Assembly: GCA_024734555.1 (NCBI GenBank)
Contig: JANPWX010000651.1
Location: forward strand, 348,292 to 412,291
Reading direction: 5' to 3'
Source of the DNA: Trochalopteron elliotii
Taxonomy: Eukaryota; Chordata; Aves; Passeriformes; Leiothrichidae
Length of the DNA stretch: 64,000 nucleotides
A program made the position numbers and the translations under genes. The notes beneath the pieces are model-generated. The model was not told where the DNA came from. It worked only from the letters and a program-made list of their open reading frames with translations, and did no database searches. Below, in pieces: positions 11,501 to 24,000 of this stretch (positions within the stretch are counted from its first letter, which is position 1; each line of letters starts with the position of its first letter).

Positions 11501-14139
11501 AGGTGACATAGAGACATGGGCTGCCAGCACAGCATGGTCCATTGGGAAATCCATCCCTTTTCCCCGGGGGCCTTTGTGTGGAGGACAGCAGCGGGTAATC
11601 AACCATGTTTCTAGTGGAAATGGAAATCATTATCCTCTAGTTTTGTAGTGATGTCTGGCCCAAGGACAGCCCTGCATTTTCCCATCTTCCTCTAAAGTCA
11701 GTAATGGTCCCTGTCTTGAGATTCTGGAAACTCTTTTGAGTTTCCGTGTTTAACCCTGTTTTTCATTCTGTAACACTAGACTAGCTGTAGACTAATTGTA
11801 ACCAAATCTAGTCACCATAAAGGAGAGCACAAAACTTCATAAAATTTAAAATGTGCTTAGTAATGACTTAAATTAAAAATGTTATTATTTTATTGAGGAG
11901 CAGTGGGCCTTGTTAGGCACCAGTAGTGAGATGCAGAGCCTTGTCTTTATGGGTTGCCAGATTGAATTTAGTCAGACTGTATGTAAAGCATGCCTCAAAT
12001 AATAGTTCATCTTCTCTCATTTCCACCTGAAGCCACAATAAATCCTCTGTTGATGTCCCAGTTGTTCTGACAATAATAGGATGTTGCTGACAGCCAGGGG
12101 GGTGATCAAGAAGAATAAGCAGCAGGGGAAGGGCCTGGGCTGCTTCTGTAATGGTGAGAGTATTTACACAGGAACCCCTAAGGACTAATCCATGGGTGAA
12201 GCCGTTGAGCTGATGGTGCATTGGGGAATGGGCACAGCCATGTGTAGGGCTCCTTGGTGACCTCTGGAGTTCAAAACTGGTGGGGGAATACGGTTTCTCT
12301 GCCTTCAGATTTCTCTGGAAATGATAGATGAACACCTGTGTGTAGGTTTAGATCCATGTTTCCTAGGCCATGCTGAGTATTTATGCATTTATTCATGGTG
12401 CTAGAACTCCACAGGAGCTTATGCATTTAACATAAGCCAGAATCTAATCTGCACCAAAGGTCTGACCTACTTTTTTAGTCAGTGCTGTTGACACCTTTAG
12501 CTTATAGTTTTCCTTGAAAGTAGCAATAATTTCAGGAAAAAGTAAGAATAACTCTCCTTTAATCTTTTCTTTTAACATTCCAGGTGTTTTGAGCTCAGTT
12601 GAGGACTGCACACTCTTAAGTGTTAGTACTGGGTTGTGGTTTCTGAACTGGCCGTTTCCTTGGGAATGAATGTGAGAGGAGACTTCTTAGGGAGGGTACA
12701 CTATTTTCCTTGTATAAGGACACTGCAAGCCAACTGTACTGGACTTTTCTGGCATCTGCACCTCAGTTTCTGAAGTAAAGCATTTAGGAGAGAGAAAAGC
12801 AAAACTGAAAAATGAAGAACTGTTTCTGAACGTTTTGGCTGGACATGCTCTGTTTTCAGCCTGAAAGTGGGCAAATGTCATCTTCTCCAGCATAAATTGA
12901 AGGGCACTGGCTGAAGTTACTACATTCATCATTGTGAAGTTGTAATAAGGTTCTCAGACTATTTAGCTGGCTTTTTATTTTAGTGTTTTAATTTGTGAAC
13001 TAAACTTGTGACTGCTTTTCCCTTTCAGTAATTGGACACTCCTAGTTCTTTTGTAGCTCCTTCTTCCAGCACAAGTGAGATTCCATCTTCTCCAGAAAAA
13101 ACAGCATGCATGGTTTGAGCTAAAATAGCCAGAGAAGGGTTTATGACAAAAAAAAAGCAATCCTGTATTTCTCCACTGGAGGGAAGTGTTTGCCTCAGTG
13201 TAATTTTTGTCCTTAAATCTAGTTCTATTTGTTTTCCTTCAAGTGTATATGATGGAAAACAGCAGTAAAAAAAGCAAGCAATGGCCTTGTCTGTAGATCC
13301 AGCAAATCCTGTGCCCCTGCTTTCAGTTCAAAATAGATGCTGCAGTCTTCTAAGACCACCTCTGTTTGAGATATTTAAGCTTCCAGGGGAGGGAAAAAAA
13401 AAGTCAAAATAACAGCTTTTGGGATCTGTTGCTTTTCAGAGATGACTGAATTACTGTCATTATCTCTTTTGGTGTAGACCTTTGACATTTGGCTGAGTGT
13501 CTGACATTTTCTTCTAACAATAATGAAAACAATGGTAAGGGACAGTTTTGGTTCATATTTGTGATGTGTCTCTGCCTACCAGTGAGATCCTGTTACCAAA
13601 TGATTTCTCAAGCTGTGTTAGCTGGTACTAATATTCCTATTATTTAAAAGCTTAAATTAGGAGGGGGGGAATAAAAGGAAAAAGGTATCCCATGGAAATG
13701 TATATCTGCTGGGTGACAAATGACAGTGTGGCTCAACAGTCATGATGCTGCTGACTGTTTTTGGCTGAACCCTCTCAGAAATGAAACCACACAGGTTCTC
13801 TCAGGTAAGTGGGACCTGACGAATTCTGCTCCACCTTCTTTTTGTAGGCAGGACTGTGCCCTGAGCAAAAATTAATGTCACCTGACACTATAAAAACATT
13901 TCCAGGAGGTTCCAGTGCCAGCACAGCTGTGTGCAGTGGTGAAACATGAAATTTTCTACCAGGAGATGTTTGATTTCTGAGGGGTAGCAGAGGATCAAGC
14001 TGGGTCCTGGCTCTGTTCGTGCATCCTGCGGTATCAGGAGACAAGAGAGGACACTAGTGGTCACTGTTACATTAAATAAGCAGCAACTGTATGGAATACA
14101 ATAAAAAGATGGATCTGTTAGGGACATTTCTTGGTTGGT
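8547..14139. other. Non-coding stretch, no gene recognised
   Basis: No gene, RNA gene or clear repeat family. The longest frame is about 140 codons (11913-12335, minus) and looks like chance. A 13-bp near-palindrome made of two TGTACA boxes separated by one base sits at 9733-9745. The blocks near 10920-11110 and 11760-11890 are AT-rich. Nothing else stands out. Confidence 0.65.
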
Positions 14140-14235
14140 ATTCAAGAGATTTTGGTTTAATTCTATTCTTTATCACAAGTTCCTTCAGACCTTGTACAAA
14201 TCACCAAGAGAAGCATCAGCCCCATCTGAGATTTT
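14140..14235 (+). mobile_element. Probable MIR-like core-SINE remnant
   Basis: Reading along the plus strand, the order of short blocks follows the MIR core-SINE consensus: a B-box-like GGTTTAATTC (for GGTTCGAATC), then CAGACCTTGTACAAATCACC (for GTGACCTTGGGCAAGTCAC), then a CATCTGAGATT block (for CATCTGTAAAAT). A further match to the downstream MIR part, CTGTGAGGATAAATTAAA, appears at about 14397-14414 after a gap of roughly 160 bp. It is strongly diverged. Confidence is limited because each block is short and no alignment was run. Confidence 0.4.
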
Positions 14236-14415
14236 GCACCCAGAGGTGGTTTCTGGCTTGGGCTGCACCTTTGGGGACATACAGCCCACATGAAAACAAG
14301 ATGTTTGAACTTGCAGGCCTGAAACTGGATAGCATCTGTGCTTCATTACCTTTTTTCAACATAAGGATGGCAGCTAACAGCATTCCCTTGGGAATGCTGT
14401 GAGGATAAATTAAAG

Positions 14416-15175
14416 ATGGCATAGAGAAAGGTGCTGCTGCAGAGAATAAAGAATTAATAGGAGACAACTAGAAGAATGCCAGAAAACCAGTTTTAAGATC
14501 AAGGCAGAAGTTAAAAATATGGGGCACATATTAATGCAGACATTTGCTTGTAGATTATTTCTTCTCTCTGCTGTGAGCAGACAGACCAGCCTGCCTTTGC
14601 TCATAACTGCAGAATTATCTCCTCCAGTCACTGCACACGAGTGACTCAGTGGTAATTTCTGATTCTGAGGCAGGAAAGTGACTGTAGGAAAGTGCTGGAG
14701 ACACTTTTAGTCCTGGGTGAGCAGCGGGACTGGTATGCTGAGTGGGGCTGGGACTGCTGGCTGCCCAAACAGGTCTGAATTCTCATCTCTTCTTGTGTTC
14801 AAGGTCCTGCAACCATTTCTCCCTCATGCCTTCCCTTTCATCATTTTAAAATCCTAATCAAAAGCAGGAAGGACATAAATGCAGCCAATCTGTTTAAATA
14901 GCCCTCTCTTCCCACCTAGGCCATGCATAGCTCCTTAATTTAATGGGTGTCCTTTGCATGGCTTTGGAGGCTGCTCTAAAAATCACACAGAGGACACTGT
15001 GAAGGACTGTGATAGTTTTCTTCTCTCAGCAGTGTCTGCTAAAGGACTGCCACTCTCTTCTGCACTGTGGCATGAAGTTATGCCTCAGCCTTCTGTTTAA
15101 AATGAGACTGAAGGTGCTGGTCTTTGGTAGTTGGTGATTGGTGGTTTAAGTAGTTAAGGTGCCATAAAGTTCTTA
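14416..15175. other. Non-coding stretch, nothing recognised
   Basis: No repeat family or exon could be read. Short frames only. Confidence 0.6.
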
Positions 15176-16164
15176 TTGTTGAAAGTATTGAGTCTAGGCA
15201 AATTTTCTGTCATCCTTACAAAACACAAGTGCTCTTTTGGTTTCTTTTGTCTTTTGCTATGTAAGAGGAATAGTTTAGATAAATCTGGACTTTTTGCAGA
15301 GGGCAAGCAGTTAAAAAGTCTGGCTGAGATGTTTGTCAGGGTAAGAGGCTTTTCCTATCAACAGTGTATGACTAAAAGGCACTGTGCCTACCTCAGGCAT
15401 CAGTGAGCTTTTTAAGATGCTGGAAGAGATTGCAGCTTGGTCTGACTTTTCTAGTCATCCTGGCTATGTGCCACATAGGATAGAGAGTCAGAAACTGTTC
15501 AGTGCATTTAATGTGTTGTTGATGCCCACGTGTATGCCTTGCTATTGGTGCTGGAAGTGCTTGGAGAAGGTTGTTCTGAGCCTTTTGTTAACTGGGAAGC
15601 TCTGAGTAGTGAAAAGTCCTGGGCAAACTTCTCTGTGGGAGACTTGATTGCCTTTGTGTTGGCTGCCACAGAGTATGGCAATGTGGGAACTGTGCTTATT
15701 CAGCCAGGAGGCAAGAGGCTCTTTGGCTTTTCCTTTCTGAACAATGATGATTTTAACATAGGGCTGATCAAATATACTCCAGAGGAAATCTTGCTTTGGT
15801 TTTCATTCTCCAGGTACAGCAAGGATAAAATTCCTCTCTGTGCTGAGTTCTGCAAGCCTCAGTGAACCTCCCACGTGATTTTAACACCCTGATGGTCCCA
15901 GATCTTTGGATGCTGGGAGTAAACTTCAGGAGTGATGTAAGTGTGCCTGAGCAGCACTTCAGCTCCCTGGACACAGATGTTCCCTGTGCCCTGGGAACAA
16001 GATATTTTGTGTGTTCTGCTCTTCACAAGGGGATGATTTTTCTCACATTTGTCTCACAAAGTGGGAAGGCTTTCATCTTTTCAGCAGTGATTCAAATAAA
16101 GCTTGAGTCACTGTCAGAGAAGTCTTTACTATCTGATAGCTCCTCTGTAATCTGGGAAGAATAA
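15176..16164 (+). other. Cluster of consecutive plus-strand open frames, identity unknown
   Basis: Four open frames follow one another on the same strand with small overlaps (15176-15406, 15384-15605, 15530-15865, 15862-16164), using all three phases. The 111-codon frame at 15530-15865 has a fairly protein-like composition and little low complexity (for example ...NVGTVLIQPGGKRLFGF... and ...GLIKYTPEEILLWF...). I do not recognise any family. It could be a decayed coding remnant with frameshifts, or chance. There are no convincing paired splice sites at the frame ends. Chance is the more likely explanation. Confidence 0.2.
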
Positions 16165-16734
16165 TTTGGTGAGTGTTGGTTTAGTCCCTACTGGGACAGA
16201 TGTCTGCGTCATGAAAAATCGATTTGCCATTTGAATAGAGAGGTTAAATGGACTGTGAAGACTGCTCTCCTGTCAGTTCTAGAGGCAATGATGACTTGTG
16301 ATTTCAGCATATCAAATATAAGGCACCTTGATAGGACACGGAGGGAAAAGACTGCACTGTCAGGGCACAGTCTGCAGCTACTTTGTGGCTAAAATGCTCT
16401 TTTCTTGGCTTAGAATAACCAGAATATGCCAAGAATATATGGGTACATTTGTGTGAATGTAAATGAACCTCTGTGCAGGCATATACACGTGAAAGGGTGC
16501 ACAGTGCAGATGAGGAGAAGAGAAAGAAGAGTGAGTCAGATCCAAATGTCGACAGATGACAAGAAAATTCCCATTTAGCTGAAACATCCGAAGAACCTCC
16601 GGGAAACCGACAGCTTGACTCTCAGCTTGGAAATGTTCATTGGTGACCTGGTATAATATCATAATGCAGACCTGTCTTCATCTTTATCCAACTTTTTTAC
16701 ATGCTTTTATTTGCCTGCCTCATTTTCATACCCA
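16165..16734. other. Non-coding stretch, nothing recognised
   Basis: No supported gene or repeat. A few CpGs occur close together at about 16588-16612, too few to call an island. Confidence 0.6.
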
Positions 16735-17005
16735 CATCACAGTTCAAATCATTTTAGCAAGACGGCTGTGCTTAATCTGACTCCCTGTGCCATGTGTATC
16801 TTGTTGATTACAGACCCTCTTAAGATGCCATTATGAGTGACTCTTTGCATGCCCTACTGTCAGCAGCTTTTTCCTTCCTTAAGCCTTTTGAATGTCTTTG
16901 CTCAGGAGATTATAAGCCTTTCAATAAATACAGGACGATTACTGAATTAGTGTGAATTTTGCTCTGGGATTGCCAGTCACTTAGAGCTTGGAAAGCAGCA
17001 GCAAC
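16735..17005. promoter_or_regulatory. Possible conserved non-coding element (AT-rich)
   Basis: This block has the texture of vertebrate conserved non-coding DNA: non-repetitive, moderately AT-rich, without simple repeats, with closely packed short motifs (TTGATTACAG, ATTATGAGTGACTC with an AP-1-like TGAGTGA, AATAAATA, AATTAGTGTGAATTT). This is a judgement from appearance only. No comparison to another species was possible. Confidence 0.2.
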
Positions 17006-17517
17006 CGAAGGTACCTGTGGATCTTTGCTAATGTCTGGTGGAAGCCAGGAAAGCCATGCAAAGATGTATTTTTCCATGCACATTGTCAGGAACTGATATT
17101 AAGGAAAGCTTGATCTTGTTTGAGGTCTGCTCTCATGTTCCAGGTACTTGGGAATAGGTGAAGTGACATGGCTCCTCTGGGTTCTTCCTGCTGTCTGATG
17201 CAAACCAGGCTGGAGCACAATGGGGAGATACAGAGAAGGGGAGAGCAGGCTGGCAGATGACAGGCAAATCATTCATTAAGGTCTGCTCATTTCTGTATCT
17301 ATCGTCAGGAGCTCAGATCTTGCAAAGATCTTAAAAATGCCTGCAGCAGCAGAAATCAGGATAAACAGAGATGTACACAGTTAAAAAAAGGTGGAAACAA
17401 CCCCTTAGAACACCCTGAAGTGTGTGGTGTGACACTGCTGTCTTCAAGCAGCAACCAAAGAAATGCAGATGAACCACATCTGAGTGGTCATTTATCCTAC
17501 TCATTCTAGAGCATGCT
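17006..17517. other. Non-coding stretch, nothing recognised
   Basis: No supported gene, and no repeat beyond scattered CAG-rich words. Confidence 0.6.
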
Positions 17518-17572
17518 GAGCAAATCTCTGATTTCTCCCTGCCTTAGTTTCTTGTTTCACTATAGTGAGATG
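17518..17572 (+). mobile_element. Possible MIR core fragment
   Basis: The run GAGCAAATCTCTG, then TTTCTCCCTGCCTTAGTTTC, then a CACTATAGTGAGAT segment follows the MIR core GGCAAGTCACTTAACCTCTC, TGTGCCTCAGTTTC, CATCTGTAAAATGGG in the same order and spacing. Only this central segment matches; the flanks are not recognisable. A chance match is possible. Confidence 0.35.
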
Positions 17573-20500
17573 AGAGAACAAATTCCAAACAGTTTCCTGT
17601 CTGACTTGCACTCTAGCAGGAGTGACAGGACGATTTGAAAGACTGTACCCACACTTTAAAATAAGTCCTGTGCTGGAATGCTTGAGCAGCTCATGGAGGT
17701 GCTGTGTTTAGCTCCAAAGCCTGCTTTTGGTCTGTGTCTCACTGTTTTTTGTGCAGGCTGCTGTTAGAAGACATCCCATTAATTGCTTGCTGAGATCTAA
17801 TAGGACATGTTGTGGATGACTTTTAGAGTGTTGATGTGGGTTAGGCAGCCAGTCCTATGGAGTCTTCCTGCAGCCTGGGTTCCTTGACAATTTGGCAGCT
17901 TTTCAGAAATCTCCCAGGAGCACTGAGAGAAAGAAGCAGCAAGAAGGAAACTGCAAAGCAAGTGCTCAGTGTATCTGAGTGAGTAGCTGCTCTGTTTGCA
18001 TTGGCAGAGTACCCACAGGTAACAGTGATGGCACAGCATTTGTGAATTGGGAATGACCTTTCCTCCCTGCTGGAAATAAAAAATATGATTGCTTCCCTCT
18101 GCCACACACGATTTTGAAAACCAGTCTGGTTTGATTCGAGTCAACCTTTGGAAACCCAATCTTGGTTTCAGGTTGCAGAGGGGAGATGTTTATGGACTCA
18201 GACTGGCTCTGTGCACCTTGAAAATGGTTGTCAAGGGTCAGGCTGTGGCAAGTGTGGCCCAGCTCAACCCTGGGGCTGTGTGTGCATGGACTGGGGGTTG
18301 TCTGTGATACAGGAGCACATCACAAGGAGGGCTGTTAGGGGGCCCCAGAGACTTATTATCTCTGCAGACCAAAATTACAGTGGTGCCTTGAAGGACTCAT
18401 GTTCTTATCTGTTCCAGTCCAAGCATTCTGCATATAAGGCAGGCAGCAACAGACTGGATTAAATCCTAGAGGAGATGCCAGACTAATAATCCAGAAACTA
18501 CCTGGATGCATGAAACTGTTGGAGGCACTAAAACTGCAGATGGAGGTATCAGTGTGTGCTCTTTCATGTCAGTGGTCCTGATATGGACAAGTCTAAAGGT
18601 GGGCTGACTTCTTGACTACTGCCATGAAGTCAGTAGTTTCTGCTTGGAGCCCACATACAGAGAAATATTTATGCTTAGGGAATGACAGTTACTTTAATGC
18701 TTTAGGCACTGATCTGATAAAAACAACTAGTGCATCAAGAAGTGCACTATTCTGGTAGCTATTAGTTTTTTGGGAAAGAGAATATCAGGAATTTTTTTTA
18801 GGGAGGGAATCCTTAGTTTTTAGAGAGTCATTGTGTTTAATAATGCTTTTTGAAAATTAGAATGGAAATTATGTGTTTCTAAAAGTATTCTATAACCATC
18901 CTATTAACTTGGCAGAAAATTGTGGAACCCTTGGAGACTATTAGTGCTTTTAGTCCACGTCAGAGGAAGCACAAACTCCTGGAGCTTTCATTTTAGTGGG
19001 TAATGACGAAAAGAGGGCATGGGTGAAGCTATATCTGAGTGCTCCTGCTTTCAGCAAATTTCTTACTTCTCCCTGGCCAAGTGTTGGCATCATATCACTC
19101 CACTCTGGCAGGTTTTGGTGGTGGTAAATCATATATTCCCACCAATTATGAATTTGACTTAATTTTTTTCCCCTTCTTCCTTTGCTGGCTGGCTTTTGGG
19201 ATAATCATAGGGAGTCATGCCAGACAGTAGGACAGCTGAGAGGATGAAGGGTGTCAGCATGGTGCTTTCTGCAGCAGGGACTAATGATGTGCTCCAGATC
19301 CCACAAGAGACAGTAGCTGGTTCTTGAAAATGGCATTTATCAGACATTTGACTATGTCTGATTAAATCCTTCAGCTGTGTTATATGTGCAAATGAAATGT
19401 GATTGCAGTTGTCCAGGCATGCTCTGAGTATTGTAATGATTTTTAAGTGTAGCAAATAGTTTCTATTATTTAATTTCAAGTGATGTTTTTTGTTTCCTAT
19501 TCTTTGTCTTATGCCATTTTGTTTCTCTGTTAAATTGTCCGTGTACTTCTCTTGGGTGCACATTAATGGCAGATAAACAGGTCTGGCAAATGGGTGTTCA
19601 AAGCTGCAGAACACAACTCACATGAGTGGATCAGCACTTGCCTGAATGACTGCAGTGGCTGCAGCCATGCCCATATTCAAATATACTCATGTTTTTAGAT
19701 AAAAATATATGGGGGAGGTAAAACCCCTGTCCTTATGCAAACTGATTTAGGGCAGTGTGTCCCTTGAAGCCCCTGCCTGCTATAGGAATGAGAGGGGTCG
19801 AATCTTCCATTTGGTTGTGGGAGGTAGGTGGTGCTTCTCTGCAGAATCCCTCAGAAGGATTTTCCCCTGGTGCCATAGGTTGGGTTCTATATCTACAAGA
19901 GGTTGGTTCAGGGTCAATCACTAGCAATCAAGTGTCTTCTTAGTTGCTTTATCTTTTTCTTGCAGGCAGAGGAGACACCTTACAAGCTATATATAACCTA
20001 CCTAGTTCCTCCTTTCTGCATCTGCCCCAGCCCCTTTCTCTTGGTTTTCTTTGACCATCTCCAAGCTTTCTCCAAGCCTGGGTTAACTTCTTTGATTGAA
20101 GTTTTTCCTGTAGTTAAAGAGAAAAGCAGCCCACCCTTGCAGAACAGAGAGCAACCCTGCTGAGGTAGTAAGAGAGGAGGTTTGAGGAAACTCCTATTGC
20201 TGGTTCTTTTTCAAGATGCTCTAATAAAACAATGTAGCTTAAAGGTACTCAAGAACCAAAGCTCAGTAGCATCAAATTTGGTCTGAGCATGGAGCAGGAA
20301 CGAGATTGAATGCACGGCTCAGCCATAGTGATTTATTTTTGCAATTATTGTTTAAGGTCAATATTGTGACAAAATAAACTGCAGCATAACTAAGCTAGAC
20401 ATGGAGGAACCTGGGAGGTAGAATTTATGGTTTAGCTCTGCACTCCTACACTTTGAGGAGATTTTAAGGAGAACTGGGTGTGCTTAGCACCTGGAAAAAA

Positions 20501-23500
20501 TCAAAAACCATCTGTTAAGTGTTTGTAGGACCAGATTTTTTCCTTCTGTCCAAGCAACTCTCAGCTGGACTAGGGGCCTAGAAAAATGGACCCTGTTCAG
20601 AAGCTAACCACAAATCAACTCAAGGACAACTCTGTTTCGCTAACATGCTGGTTTTTTGTGTGTGTATATGTTATCTTTGGTTAAAAGAACCCCTGTAACT
20701 AGCCAGGTTTGGGGAGCTGATTTGGCATCTCTCACTGTCTTTATGTTGTGTCATTTTGTTCTGTTAGTTCAGTGGTAAGTGCAATAAGTTCATAATTCTG
20801 GGCCCTGCCCTCCCTGCTTGGCCTTTGAGTTTTGGAAAACTTCAATTAATAGGGTGAGGTTTTGGTAGTTGTTGCTTGCAGGGAACAAGGCAGAAATTGT
20901 AGAACGTGGACTAGGAGAATTGCAAATAATACATTTTAGTGTTGAAGGGAACAGGACAACATTGATTTTTGTTTTCCTATTGCCAACAGACTGATTACAG
21001 TAGTTTTGCTTCTATCCTGCAGTGGCATCTGTCTCCTGGGCATAACAACAATACAACTTACTGTCTGTGGCTGTTGTATGTGGCATTTGTCAGGGGAAAA
21101 GCAACTCCTGCCTTGCACATTACAAAGAGGCAGAGCCCAGCACTGGGATGCTCAAGGGGCATTGTGCCTCTTTAACTCATGAGCCATGGCATCCTGGCAC
21201 AGCAAATCTGTTCATACGTTTGTAGGTTGCTCTCTGAGTTCTTTGTCTACCTTTTAGTTCTCAGTGTGATTTATTCCAAAGTGTTCCCATTTCAGTGTGT
21301 GGTTTGCAAAGTCAGCGCACAGTGAACGTGTTTCAATCTTTGCAGGCAATTAAAGAGGTGAAAGTAGGTTGAGTTCATGGAAGGACATGAGGAGCAGCAA
21401 CTGCCTGACTTGAAAGGCTGCTTATTTTTTCAGTGCTGCTGATTTCTGGATAATGACAGATGCTTATACTTCAAGGTGAGATGGAACAGGAAAAGAGATT
21501 ATTAGCTGTGTGAGGGGGTCAGTATGCTTCTGTGAGGAATTTGAGGCCAAGGCATTCAGGTTCAGTTGTCTGAAATGAAAGATCTGGAATACAAAGAAGA
21601 AAATCTGAGCTGAACTGGCAGCAAAATTTACACTTAGCCTAATGAATGCTTTTGCACTGTGGTAGTTGAATTCTCTTTTTTTCCTTTAAAACTTGAAAGT
21701 AATTGCTTTTACAGTTCTTTGTGGTGTCCAACAAGCTGAAATGCTTTAAAGAAAGTGTTAAAGAAACACATAAGTGTCACCAGGCAGAAATTGAGGGAGA
21801 TTTAAGTGCAAACAGTATGTGAAGCTCAGCAGAGCAATAAGCAGTTCAGGCTGTTTCTTCTCCAGGGCTGCTGGACCTCAGTTGCCTGCTTGGGAAATGC
21901 CTTTGGGGATGAAGGATCTGAGTACTACGAGATCCAGATTTTACATCCATAATGAGTAAGGATTAAAAGAAAGACTTTGAATGTTTTATTCTATTCTGTG
22001 TTACTGAGCATGATCTCATTTATAAAGGTGCAGTTTCATAAATGTTCTCTGGTGAGATTTGTGCTTGGTATGGTCATGGCAGGCAGTCTCTCTAGCCAGG
22101 AAAAGGGTGCTCATTACAATTTGAAGGGAGCTTTTCTCCTTATACTCTTTGATATTTTTACTTAGTAACGGATAGGATGTCTTCATTCACTAGATGATGA
22201 TGTCTGTCTGTCTTTGTATGCATATTTTAGAGTGGAACAGAGCTGCTGTAAGCCCATACAAAATGAAATTTTCCAGTTAAATTTTGAATTTGCCCCCATT
22301 CATGGCTGCATAATCTTTTAGACACATCAGGTCTGGTTTGCAGAAGGCAAATGAGTGGCTCTGGACAATCCCCCATGTCCATAGTGAATAGGCCAAGAAG
22401 GAAGTGGCTTAAAATAGCAAATGGGGAGGTTAGGAGAGAGCTTTAGGGCTAGGAAGACCACCAAACTTTACCAATAGAAGTAGCTGATTTCCTTTACCCC
22501 CGTGGCAGCCAAGGTAGGTTGTGTCCAGCAAGGGAGGCAAAGGACAGATCCCTGTTTCTGTGTTCCTGATTGAGGAATGTGATGTGTCCCCACATCCACA
22601 GCAGGTTCACTCCTAAAAGTGCCTGACATGGCCTGAGATTAGAGAGGGAGGAGAATAATTGTTCCAGAGTTTCCAACATCAATTTTTCTGTGACTCAGCA
22701 TGCACAGGATTGTTGGTTTTTGATTGAGATGTCCAGATTTTCCCTTGGCAGGCAAAGTTCCCTGTGACTGCTCTCTTTTCCTGCCCTTTTGTCCTTTCCC
22801 TGTGCAATAACTAAAAACACCCAGGTGTGAATTCCCCTTCTGCCTTCATCTTTCAACAGGTTAATGTCTTGCTGAGCCTGGAACTTACATTGCATCTGGT
22901 TTTACATAGAAACTAGAGCAGTTTCAAGGAGCAATGCAGTATTGCCTGTGTTCAGGTTTGCCTGGCACACCCTGTCCTCCTACCCTGACTGTAGTGAGAG
23001 TCTGGCTTTTGTCAGTAAAGACTTCATTCTGTGAAATGTGGAGGGTCTTCTACTTAGAAAATATAAAATGATCAAGGACAAGGTCAAACTGTTTTATGGG
23101 AGATGAGGCTCTGGCTTCATGCCTTCTGGAAAGAGGGAAATGTGGAGCAGCACCATACAGACCAAAGAGCTTCATGGGAACCATGGGCATAGTGCCACTC
23201 GCTTTGTACTAAGACTGGGCTACTTTCCCTCCAAAGAACTTCCTTTGCACTATATACTACATTCTGCTTATGTGCTATGGTTGCTTGGAAGGATGTGAGT
23301 TAAACTTTAATGAGTTTCTGTCCAAGAGGAATTGTAAAAATAAATGCAATTCTGCCTCCTTGCTCTCCTCCCCATGCTCTGGCTCTCTCCACCCGCCTCA
23401 TGTCAGAGCAATCACATAATCGTGGTGCTGAATAAACAAAAGGGCCTAATGTTCTGAATGTGGTGTAAATGGAGCAGTAATGGCAAATGACACAGTTTTT

Positions 23501-24000
23501 AATTTCTTTAATCAAAGATTCTTTGATTTAGGGTGTTGGTTTAGCTCACCAAAGGGACACAATGGCACTCTGGTTCCTTTTCTGCAGTAGAAGTGTGGAT
23601 GCTGAAGGACCAAAGCAATGGGATTGGAAGGGCTGTCTGTGCAGCTCATGCTCCAGCCAGATTTTTGTGCTACCATTGCTCTCTGGTTTCCTTGGGATTG
23701 TGTTTGCCATGAGCTTCTTTCCAGCTGTGCAAAGTCTCTCTCAGCTGCCTTTAATTTCTATGATGCTTCCACTTCTTTAATGTTCATTGCCAGAAGGATA
23801 AAGAGGAGCCTGGAAAGCAGCAGCTGTCATGTGAGAGCTGTAGTAGATCAGATAGAAGAGTATTTATTTCATAATTCTCTTTGCAACTTTTTCACAATTT
23901 CACGGTCCTGGATAGGGTAGCGGGAAAGCTGATGAGTACCTGTCAGTCACAGCATTTGCTGAAGGGCAATCAGGAGCAACAGAGGAGGTGAAAAAGAAGA
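17573..24000. other. Non-coding stretch, no gene recognised
   Basis: No supported gene or transposable element. The longest frame is about 151 codons (19159-19614, minus strand), AT-rich and with no domain. GGGTCGAATCT at 19796-19806 resembles a tRNA B box, but no cloverleaf or A box can be built around it. No strong palindromes or tandem arrays were seen. Confidence 0.6.

Noticed and set aside
19796..19806. tRNA B-box-like GGGTCGAATCT
   Set aside because: No A box, acceptor stem or anticodon arm can be folded around it.
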